64,000 bases of DNA, from the NCBI GenBank assembly GCA_032622095.1, contig CP136064.1, forward strand, positions 2,666,001-2,730,000. The letters are read 5' to 3'. The notes below the pieces were generated by a model that saw only the letters and a program-made list of their open reading frames with translations, was not told the DNA's origin and searched no databases. This document shows positions 43,631-51,190 of the stretch, piece by piece. The position numbers were made by a program, and so were the translations under genes. Source of the DNA: Siphonodentalium dalli (Eukaryota; Mollusca; Scaphopoda; Gadilida; Siphonodentaliidae). Every line of letters begins with the position of its first letter. Positions within the stretch are counted from its first letter, which is position 1.

Positions 43631-45392
43631 GTAAGTCACATTGTTACATGTCATATTGACAAATCTAGAAATGAATGGAAGTTTTTGTGGTTGAATAATG
43701 TATCTAGACATCAGAAGCGCTTTTTGACGCCTTACAACATTTCCTCAGAAGCACATTTCGAAACCACGAAAGGCCATTTCTAGAATTTAAAAGTTAGAAT
43801 GACGGCGATCACAGAACTAAGGTAAAAACATGCTAAAGCCGACTAAAACGTCAAAATCTCTGAGGAAATGGGACGTAAATTATGTTGCCGTGGCAAGGTG
43901 CGCTGAGTTTTTAACGTCACAACGTCAAAGTAACCTGGGGGTTGTAGTCAGCTGCGGGCAGAGTGGTAATGCGTTAATGAGTTGCAGTCGACCCAAGGAT
44001 ATATAAATGCACCCTCCGCAATGAGTTTGATACAAAATTTAAGATTATTATTCAAGTTCATGATTTATATTTTTAATTTGTATATAGAATTTTGCAGCAG
44101 ATGTTTTATAGCATTCTCTAGCTATCAATTCATTTTTTCATCGTAATTTGGCTAGCAGAAATTGGAAATCACATCGCAAATTGCGATGTGAATCAAGTTA
44201 AAATGAGCCCTGAAGTTGTCATCTGTATTTATTCTACACTGTTCTGACAGATAATTTCAATCTATACCGGTACCTCTCACCTTCATTCATACTATAGCTA
44301 CCTCTGTGATTATAAGTCTGATGAATCACCCAGGGCTTATATTTCATCCCACTTAACAAGAATTCATGCCTACGGGTCCCAGGATCCGATGGGGTGACCT
44401 AGGTTGGCCCCATGGGAGGAAATTGTTCATTTTTATGTCTAAAATATGCAATTTCCTTGCTTCTAGATCTGGTGCATCATTAAAGATCCTGTGCCAGTGC
44501 ATTCTCTTATATATGCGAGTCTCCCATAGTGAGCCTATTGTTAGACCGATACATTTTCTTTACACGCGGGGCTCCCTATGGGAGAATAGCTAGCGTATAT
44601 TAGAGAACGCACTGGCAAAGGGTTTTTCACAAAAAGCTCCAGTCATGAAAGGTTAAAGATATTTTTACTCAATATCCATTCATAAAAAAATGAAGTAATT
44701 CATCTCCATAGTATAGCATTGATTCATTTCAATATATTAAATACTGGAATGTTACGAACATGAGTTTATACTACTACTCTCTTAAATAACTCAAATAAAA
44801 TAAACTTATATCTGATGTAAAGAGAAAGGCCAGTTTATATGACACAAATGAGTCATTTCTTGATCATATCCCATTAAATAATGTACCAAGTACATTTAAC
44901 CACTCGTACCAAATAGGCCACAGTCATCTATCTACATGATAGTACCTGGTCTATTCAGTACATTTACATCCAACATATATTTGGTCTAACATGTATGTGC
45001 CTGTTATATTTCAACGTCAATTTCAGAGTGTTAGGTTATGGCCATGGGTTCAGAGTTATTCCTCTTTGATCCCACTATGCAACAGTATCATTGGATAAAT
45101 AATGCATGTGATGAGAACAATGTTACAGTTTTTTTACAGTGAGGAGTGAACAGTTTGTGCACAATAAAATTTCTACTGATTATCTCTCTGAGGTAAACTC
45201 TCTGAGACCACACATTTTATGCCCTCCTATTCATTACTCACTACGTAAATTACCATGTCCTCGTGTTGAAAATGAGATTGTTTTATGGCTAAAGAGTTGC
45301 TGTTCCCATAGACTGTAAAACTGATTGCTTCGTTAGTTCTGTCAATTCATCACACACTATTTGTAACAAGTAGATATATGAAATAAACTTTT

Positions 45393-45594
45393 ATTACACG
45401 CTTCACATATTCACAAATCCGTATGCAACATACGTTCCATACGCATCTCGTTGACGTAAAATGACGTACATGACGTTCGCCTCAACCACGAAACTGGAAC
45501 TATTTAATTAAAAGAATCATCACACATGACAAACACGCCCTGTATGAGCCTAAATAAACATTCTAATCTTGTATTTTTAATGCACGTGTAATAA
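45393..45594. other. unique right flank of the array
   Basis: Sequence departs from the repeat at 45393, immediately after the AAATAAACTTTT that closes every core. It contains CGTA/TACG-rich short motifs (45418-45475) but no exon or element I can support. Confidence 0.5.
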
Positions 45595-45756
45595 ACACAG
45601 AACGACACGATGTGTAAATGGGTTTGTCGATACGGCACTCGTGCTGTCGCGGAAGGATAGAACTCGAGGCGCAAGCGCCTCTCGTTCTATCCTTACGCGA
45701 CAGCTAGCACTCGTGCCGTATCGACAAACCCATTTACACATCGTGTCATTCTGTGT
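45595..45756. repeat. 162-bp near-perfect palindrome
   Basis: The arms 45595-45672 and 45675-45756 pair almost perfectly around a 2-nt centre (GAGGCGC-AA-GCGCCTC). The outer ends are ACACAGAACGACACGATG and its complement. The only interruptions are a 4-nt TAGC insertion in the right arm and single mismatches. It is GC-richer than its surroundings. A transcript would fold into a ~78-bp hairpin. It could be a foldback MITE or a small-RNA precursor; I see no clear target-site duplication. Confidence 0.85.
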
Positions 45757-46260
45757 ATTAATGGTACACCCATTGTATGTATTACCATAGTGGCCACTGG
45801 CAAGCTCCTATCATGGACAGTAATTAATTACCTCTTGACATGTGTCGGTCCTTGTTTATCAATTTTTTTTTATGATGATTATACCCTCTCCCCAACCCCC
45901 AACCCCCATATATTGTGGGGGTGATACTAGATCAGCTTGTCTGTCCATCATCTATCTGTGAACACAAATTTGTCCAGATTTTTTCTCAGTCATTGTTTAA
46001 ATAATTTTTCCTGAAACTTGGCACAGGCATCAACCACCATCGGAAACTGCACCTGTGATTATGAGGTCTGTCCTACTTTTTTTTTAGTTGTCTCCCTCCC
46101 TTTTTCTACTAAGAAAATTTTCATTTAGTGTTTTAAAAACATGGGGGTAGCCTTAGTCCCATTCAGGGACAGTCACACCTCATCACACCTAGTTCAATTT
46201 GTAACATGGGGCATGCATCCAATTAAAATTTTATCAAATTCGTATGGTTTTATTAATTAG
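45757..46260. other. intergenic or intronic sequence with pyrimidine-rich tracts
   Basis: Contains a C-rich stretch (CCCAACCCCCAACCCCC, 45892-45908) and a CTGTCCATCATCTATCTGTG block followed by AAACTTGGCACAGGCATCA. That pairing is familiar from dispersed repeats in marine-invertebrate genomes. No open frame or splice-bounded exon stands out. Confidence 0.4.
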
Positions 46261-46395
46261 TTTTATACTAAGAAAAAAAAATTCTTATTGGAACTAATTA
46301 TAACTTATTTATAATTAATAACTTATTTATAAGTATGAACTAATTATAAATTATTTATAAGTATGAATTAATTAATAACTTATTTATCAGTATGA
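46261..46395. repeat. degenerate AT-rich tandem repeat
   Basis: Repeats of the type AACTTATTTATAAGTATGAA and ACTAATTATAA, about 3-4 imperfect copies. They lie just upstream of the pyrimidine tract of the exon at 46455, so this is probably intronic satellite sequence. Confidence 0.6.
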
Positions 46396-46454
46396 TAAGG
46401 TATCACAAGTTTCTGTTTGTAAATTCTTTATTGCTTTTTTTGTTTCTTCTCCAG

Positions 46455-46516
46455 GAGCAATAAAACGTATACGGTCGTTGACGGGGAAATATGCATCATA
46501 TGATCTTATGAACTAA
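46455..46516 (+). CDS. candidate C-terminal exon of the RhoGAP gene
   Basis: Follows a strong acceptor (TTTTTTGTTTCTTCTCCAG, ending 46454). The RhoGAP exon donor leaves one base (A). Joining it to GA gives Arg, and the frame then reads AIKRIRSLTGKYASYDLMN before TAA at 46514-46516. The other two phases stop within a few codons (TAA) or at a TGA near 46502, so the fitting phase is also the longest. The basic stretch continues the KRRGSSLS tail of the RhoGAP exon, in line with the basic, Ser-rich segment after the GAP domain of ARHGAP11-type proteins. A consensus donor (ACG/GTGAGT) at 46531, 14 nt past the stop, suggests either a 3' UTR intron or another splice form. The exon is short, so chance cannot be excluded without transcripts. 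Confidence 0.5.
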
Positions 46517-46560
46517 ATTAAGTGACTACGGTGAGTTTCTTTCAACAGCATTAAAGATCC

Positions 46561-46631
46561 TGTGCCAGGCCATTCTCTTATATATGTGAGTCTCTCATAG
46601 GGAGCCTCGCATATTAATGAGATGCACTGGC
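46561..46631. mobile_element. hairpin MITE-like element, solo copy
   Basis: TGTGCCAGGCCATTCTCTTA and what follows pair with CCTCGCATATTAATGAGATGCACTGGC (46605-46631). It is preceded by CATTAAAGATCC, the same flank that precedes the hairpin in every array unit. The two insertions therefore share more than the hairpin, and part of the array unit is itself this wider repeat. Confidence 0.65.
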
Positions 46632-47416
46632 TAACAAGGTCAAGGTAAATATTTTCAGGCCAATGCATTCTCCAGTCTGACAAAACTCAGACCGTGTTTC
46701 ATTTCAATCAACTTACGGTCTGAAGTCTCTCATGGTTAACATTATTTCAAACGAGAGAAATCTAGCCAATACGCAGCGAGTGATGCCCTGATTGACCAAT
46801 GAATAGCTTCTTGCGAATTCAATTAATATTCATATTCCTACAAGCCACACCCGCGGCATTTAACTGCAATCTCATGAAGTTATCGTATAAACTACAATTT
46901 TATTGCAAAAAAGAAGAGTGACAACTCTTATATGTTTACATGACCTCGGGCGCACGTGTGTAGATCTATGTGTGTATCGCAATGATAAACACTGCCTTAT
47001 GAATATTAATGAGTTTTCACAAACAAGGGAATTTCCTCTTCATCTCTGAAATCAGATTCCATGCGAGTGTCGTCAGACATAGATGAAAGTAATGATACAT
47101 GTATATCAGACTCTGCATTCTCTTGTACATGTATGTACAAGGTGTATGTACAAGGCACTGGAGCCATAAATTCATTTTCAGTATATTTATCATGTTGTTT
47201 GCACATGATTGTATTTCACACTAATCCATGTCGCAAATTGTTTCACTTGTCAGTCCTTCCCAGGAGATGGGAGTGATTGCTCCAGTATCCATACGCACTC
47301 GTACTTTTCAATTCACAGGTGCTAAAATTTGCACCCGTCCCTCTTCGCAAAATATTAATGGAGACTGTTTGAGATGACATTTATCCATTATTTGTAGCAT
47401 TCAATTCTAATATGCG
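46632..47416. other. intergenic stretch without a supported gene
   Basis: A small dyad sits at about 46688-46725 (CAGACCGT ... ACGGTCTG). The overlapping short frames at 47006-47206 (-) and 47061-47276 (+) are unrelated to any family I know. The minus frame is acidic (MSDDTRMESDFRDEEE) and could be a stray exon, but no splice sites fix it. Confidence 0.35.
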
Positions 47417-47570
47417 TTAACCCTTTACCCAACAGAATGCCCAGAAACGCCCGAATGAAGCTTCAACAGCCTAAATTATCTTGGGTCTGTCTCAATAAAA
47501 CCATACACATATGGATATCATTGGAACCGGCTCATTGACCACATTGTGATGGTTGCAGTTATGCCCTGTG

Positions 47571-47637
47571 CCAATGCATTCTCTTATATATGCGAGTCGA
47601 CCATAGGTCGCCTCGCATATATAAGAGAATGGATTGG
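47571..47637. repeat. hairpin 1 of the MITE
   Basis: CCAATGCATTCTCTTATATA pairs with the right half ending AGAGAATGGATTGG around the centre CGACCATAGGTCG. One mismatch breaks the outer stem. Confidence 0.8.
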
Positions 47638-47709
47638 CCTAAAAAAAAATCTTTTTTTACCATTTTTTCTTACGTTCTTTAACAATTTTATAATTTGTAA
47701 TGTGTTAAG

Positions 47710-47776
47710 CCAATGCATTCTCTTATATATGCGAGGCGACCTATGGTCAACTCGCATATATACGAGAATGCATTGG
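47710..47776. repeat. hairpin 2 of the MITE, inverted relative to hairpin 1
   Basis: Its reverse complement matches hairpin 1 with a few mismatches, so the element can fold as two separate hairpins or as one long cruciform arm. Confidence 0.8.
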
Positions 47777-47811
47777 CACAGGGCCCTTCTGTTGGGTAAA
47801 GGGTTAATATA

Positions 47812-47950
47812 AAAATGGTGACGTGGCTCGAGGGCAACATTGCGGATTGTCTCCCCGAGGAACCAATGTCTCCCGAGGCGGAGCCGAGTGAGACATTGGT
47901 TCCAAGGGGAGACTATCCGCAATGTTGCCCTCGAAACACGTTACCATTGT
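47812..47950. repeat. 57-bp-arm hairpin with 17-nt loop
   Basis: The arms 47816-47872 and 47890-47946 pair with few mismatches (TGGTGACGTGGCTCGAGGGC against GCCCTCGAAACACGTTACCA). The A/T-rich flanks (AATATAAAAA and TTTTTATTATA) are also partly complementary. It abuts the TTAA of the preceding MITE within 5-8 bp. Open frames on both strands here are palindrome artefacts. Confidence 0.8.
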
Positions 47951-47961
47951 TTTTATTATAC

Positions 47962-48028
47962 CGAATAACCATGTCATATCATCGGGTGAAACATCCGCCA
48001 ATCGCTTCGATTTGACACTGGCATCCAT
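47962..48028 (-). CDS. candidate first coding exon, unknown protein
   Basis: On the minus strand an ATG at 48028 with A at -3 and G at +4 opens MDASVKSKRLADVSPDDMTW, which is good coding-like composition. The frame reaches a possible donor (TTCG/GTATAA) at 47961, just before the 47812-47950 hairpin. Upstream on this strand lies a CRE-like ATGACGTA (48096-48103). I recognise no family. It may be a real first exon with the hairpin in its intron, or chance. Confidence 0.22.
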
Positions 48029-48322
48029 GATGTTACTTTGAAGAATGCGGAAGTCGTCTGAATCGTGACAATTTTTCCGGTTTGAATGTCACGGTCAAAA
48101 TACGTCATAAAATTTCGTTCGGGTGCTTCCGTGAACATGTTCGTGCTCTTCCGGTCTTAGCGGTTAACATTGCAAAAAATGGTGACCGGCAATATTTCAT
48201 GGGCGGGAAACATTGCAAATTGTAAAATCACACCCTATGGGAAATTAACATAGGCTTTTAATATGAGGTATAATAATATGATAATGCTCCAATCGTTAAT
48301 ACTAATACCTCATTGTTTTCAG

Positions 48323-48406
48323 ACTTCCATGCATGACCAGGATATACCTGCAGTTACCATCGCCACCAGATCACAGGAGTCGAGTGTCTCATTGATTCGT
48401 CTATAA
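48323..48406 (+). CDS. candidate terminal exon, unknown protein
   Basis: Follows CTCATTGTTTTCAG (ends 48322) and reads TSMHDQDIPAVTIATRSQES and then SVSLIRL before TAA at 48404-48406, where a foldback element begins 2 bp later. All that supports it is one open phase plus an acceptor. No upstream partner exon is visible. Confidence 0.2.
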   Translation, partial: TSMHDQDIPAVTIATRSQESSVSLIRL

Positions 48407-48407
48407 T

Positions 48408-48820
48408 GCCCCAGTTAAAGGATTCTCTTAATTCTAGAATCATTTATTTGTATTAAAGTTGATTTCTTAGAATAGGTGTAGCTCAAATACAATAAGTGTT
48501 TTCTTCCAAATAATAGAACTGATAACAAAGCCAGATGTTAGTTGGGAAATATTATTTAATACTATGTTCAACTGAATGGTATTTAGAAATTAGTCAGGCT
48601 CACAATAACACAAGATAGGCAAATAATACTGACAATAAATAACATGCAACTTTTGGTATTTGTTTCACCAAGTTCAGTGAGATTTTTGTAAGTGGGATAA
48701 ACTAGATTTTATAATATGACTGTTAGAACTCTATAAATTACATTTTTATTAAGATGAGTTATTTGATTCGAATATAAGTTATAAATGATTCTAGAATTGC
48801 TAGCATCTCGTAACTGGGGC
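48408..48820. mobile_element. foldback MITE-like element
   Basis: The ends GCCCCAGTTA (48408-48417) and TAACTGGGGC (48811-48820) are exact inverses. Inner blocks AATTCTAGAATCATTTAT and ATAAATGATTCTAGAATT extend the arms to ~41 bp with a diverged stretch between. The AT-rich interior has no open frame. I could not identify a target-site duplication. Confidence 0.6.
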
Positions 48821-48861
48821 GGGATCAGTGTGAATAGGAGTGTATCCCTTTGTGATCTGTA

Positions 48862-49078
48862 GTGGGGGGGGGGGGGGGGGGGGGTGTTTGAGTGGGGGGG
48901 GGGGGGGGGGGTGTTTGAGTGGGGGGGGGGGGTGTTTGAGTAGGGTGGGGTGTTTGAGTGGGGGGGGTGTTTGATTGGGGGGGGGTGTTTGAGTGGGGTG
49001 GGGTGTTTGAGTGGGGTGGGGTGTTTGAGTGGATTGGGGGTGTTTGAGTGGATTGGGGGTGTTTGATTGGGGTGGGGA
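48862..49078 (+). repeat. G-run / GTGTTTGAGT minisatellite
   Basis: About ten units of GTGTTTGAGT (or GATT) separated by G-runs that shrink from 21 G through 18 and 12 down to 4-9, interrupted by T or A towards the right. The G-rich strand should readily form G-quadruplexes. The Pro/His/Thr-rich minus-strand open frame over it is an artefact of the repeat. Confidence 0.9.
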
Positions 49079-49175
49079 TATTTTAGTAGTGTGGTGGGTG
49101 TTTGGGAGGGGGGTTGTCAAAGGGGAGGGGGGTCATTGTTTTATGGAGCCCATATACAGAATGAGCAATGGAATC

Positions 49176-49858
49176 CCCTCTCTGGAGTTTAAATGTATGG
49201 GTCCCATTCTCCAATCCCCAAGTGGACTGGAACCCCCTCTCTGGAGTATAAATGTATGGGTCCCATTCTCCAATGTCCCATTCTCCAATCCCCAAGTGGA
49301 CTGGAACCCCCCATCTCTGGAGTGTAAATGTATGGGTCCCATTCTCCAATCCCCAAGTGGACTGGAACCCCCTATCTCCGGAGTGTAAATGTATGGGTCC
49401 CATTCTCCAATCCCCAAGTGGACTGGAACCCCCCTCTCTGGAGTATAAATGTATGGGTCCCATTCTCCAATGTCCCATTCTCCAATCCCCAAGTGGACTG
49501 GAACCCCCCATCTCTGGAGTGTAAATGTATGGGTCCCATTCTCCAATGTCCCATTCTCCAATCCCCAAGTGGACTGGAACCCCCCATCTCCGGAGTGTAA
49601 ATGTATGGGTCCCATTCTCCAATGTCCCATTCTCCAATCCCCAAGTGGACTGGAACCCCCCATCTCCGGAGTTTAAATGTATGGGTCCCATTCTCCAATC
49701 CCAAAGTGGACTGGAACCCCCCTCTCTGGAGTATAAATGTATGGGTCCCATTCTCCAATCCCCAAGTGGACTGGAACCCCCCCCCTCTCTGGGGTGTAAA
49801 TGAATGGGTCCCATTCTCCAATCCCCAAGTGGACTGGAACCCCCCTCTCTGGATGTAA
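49176..49858 (+). repeat. minisatellite with alternating ~60- and 76-bp units
   Basis: About eleven units of ATGTATGGGTCCCATTCTCC followed by CAAGTGGACTGGAACCCCC and CTCTGGAGT. Unit spacings are 59, 76, 61, 60, 76, 76, 76, 60 and 63 bp. The long units differ by an internal duplication of CCCATTCTCCAATGT. The motif has no stop in several frames on either strand, which gives many overlapping 75-243-codon frames; none looks like a protein family. It abuts zinc-finger segment A directly. Confidence 0.92.
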
Positions 49859-50467
49859 ATCATCAGAAATCATGAGGTATAGTCCACAGAAAGCACACAT
49901 TTATTCAATTAAATAAAACAATATTGACCTAAATTTCAATATGTTACAAGCCACAAACTTCAGAGTGTGCAATAATCATAGAACACAGTTGTGCGAACAT
50001 GGCACACATTTCTAATGTTGCGAGGTAAAACTTGAACCAATGTTTCTTGATTCAATATCGCGTCACAACAAACTTGTGCATTATTGTTAGCAGTTCACAA
50101 ACTTGTGTTCTATGTCTTCTCATGCTTTCATTAAGCTAACCAAAGAAATTGGTCTAAATTAAACTATAATCTGGGCATTCTTTGGAAGTTGTGAAGTAAT
50201 CAATTTTAATTTCATCTTTTTTAGCTATCTCCACACAGTTACTAACCAGCAATCTTGTTTTAAAATTAAAAAAATACATACCAGTTCTTTGATTTTACCT
50301 GCCCATATTGGAAAATTCATATATATCTAGACAACACTCTGCGTCTGTGCATGTGGTTGCAAAGACTGGCTTATGACAGAATACCCTATATGATACAAAT
50401 GTGGCAAACCGTCCCCAAATTACTGTAAATGCTGTTCCTTGCAATACACATGTCTTAAATATTTCAG

Positions 50468-50648
50468 ATGGCTGAATTGCTTTCTATGTAAAAAAAAATT
50501 CAAGAAAATACGTTAGAGAAACCGTCATGTAAGAGAACTGCATGTGAAGCGAGGACAAATGGAATGTTTTGAGTGCATCTACCATTGCAACAGGTGGGCA
50601 GATCTTTATCTCCACATTGAGAGAATGCATAGTTCTGGAGGTTTGTAA
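50468..50648 (+). pseudogene. two-finger C2H2 zinc-finger terminal exon, copy A, broken
   Basis: Starts after AATATTTCAG (ends 50467). Compared with copies B and C it has a 1-nt insertion (GAATTGC for GATTGC) and a TAG where they have a Tyr codon (CGTTAG for CGGTAT), so as read it stops after seven codons. In the finger frame all eight zinc ligands remain: CFLC with HVRELH, then CFEC with HIERMH, and the frame ends at the shared GGL-TAA. About 38 of ~180 positions differ from copy C while the flanks hardly differ. It was probably functional until recently. The AATAAA at 50840-50845 would serve as its polyadenylation signal. Confidence 0.6.
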
Positions 50649-50912
50649 AACAGTTAGAAATATAATTATAAATATAACCTGGTCTTACTAAATTGATTTA
50701 TCTACTTAGTTCTTTATAAAATTTGATGTTTAGTGATTAAGTAGATAGATTCTAAGGCTGTAATGATTCACAGTGAATTCAATGTATTGCAATGCACTAT
50801 CAAACGATACATGTATCGTGTCATGTGGTATCTCGATACAATAAATCAAGTAATTTCTGAAGGTGGTCATGTGTAAACCAGCAATGTTGTCTATAAGGGT
50901 ATTAACAAAGTT

Positions 50913-51190
50913 GTACTGGTACAATCAAATCTTAAACATTATATGCATAATACCTGAATAGTAGATACTATTACCTCATGGTGTTCACTCGAGTATCAAC
51001 AACGTTTTACTGGTACAAACAAATATTAAAACTTATATGCATATTTCCTGAATAGTAGATACTATAACATGGTGTCTATAAGGGTACAAATAAATCTTAA
51101 ACCTTATATGCATATTTCCTGAATAATAGATACTATTAACACATGGTATCACTAGAGTATTTAACAAAGTTTTACTGGTACAATCAAATA
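50913..51190 (+). repeat. ~94-bp tandem repeat, copy A tail
   Basis: About three imperfect units containing TACTGGTACAATCAAAT, TTATATGCATATTTCCTGAA and TAGTAGATACTATTA. The same array follows copies B and C. It lies beyond the putative polyadenylation signal. Confidence 0.7.

Larger units (their letters stand above)
482..45392 (+). repeat. tandem array, 18 units of ~2.5 kb, each with one RhoGAP exon
   Basis: Units start at 482, 2981, 5480, 7981, 10479, 12980, 15478, 17976, 20474, 22972, 25470, 27968, 30466, 32964, 35462, 37960, 40458 and 42956. The last ends at 45392 and lacks the final 61 bp. Lengths are 2499 (units 1-2), 2501 (3, 5) and 2498 (4 and 6-17). The changes are explained by three indels: an extra TA in units 3 and 5, loss of one T before CGAAACCACG in 4 and 6, and an 8T-to-7T change from unit 7 on. 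All units are head to tail and nearly identical, with only scattered substitutions, so the expansion is recent or continually homogenised. Each core carries exon, intron flanks, a hairpin element and a decaying second open frame. Confidence 0.95.
47417..47807. mobile_element. piggyBac-like MITE with TTAA ends, built from two hairpins
   Basis: The 17-bp terminal inverted repeats CCCTTTACCCAACAGAA (47421-47437) and TTCTGTTGGGTAAAGGG (47787-47803) are each flanked by TTAA, the target site duplicated by piggyBac transposases. Inside, two 67-bp hairpins (47571-47637 and 47710-47776) face each other as reverse complements. With flanking GCCCTGTG/CACAGGGC they form 75-bp arms (47563-47637, 47710-47784). 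There is no transposase, so it is non-autonomous at 383 bp. The hairpin sequence is that of the array units and of 46561-46631. Confidence 0.8.
49855..51190 (+). repeat. zinc-finger exon segment, copy A
   Basis: Begins TAAATCATCAGAAATCATGAGG, shared with copy B at 60188. About 540 bp upstream of the exon match copy B with ~6 differences. From ATACAAATGTGGCAAACC to the acceptor (76 bp), A equals copy C exactly. Downstream of the exon ~290 bp match C with one difference. The right end is cut by the TTAA-bounded element at 51191. Confidence 0.85.

Noticed and set aside
482-45392. Array as pure assembly artefact
   Set aside because: Units carry distinct, phylogenetically structured variants and a junction segment absent from the ends, which an artefact would not create. 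Copy number could still be misjudged and needs read depth.
45595-45756. Palindrome as tRNA, rRNA or CRISPR-like structure
   Set aside because: Single long stem without cloverleaf or spaced repeats. The window is eukaryotic, and I found no tRNA B-box-like or rRNA sequence.
48800-49120. Pro/His/Thr-rich minus-strand protein
   Set aside because: Translation of the G-run minisatellite; composition and repeat explain it fully.
49083-49863. Large minus-strand protein of up to 243 codons and several + frames with MYGSHSP repeats
   Set aside because: The minisatellite unit happens to lack stops in several frames on both strands. Unit lengths of 76 shift the frame, which a real repeat protein would not tolerate.
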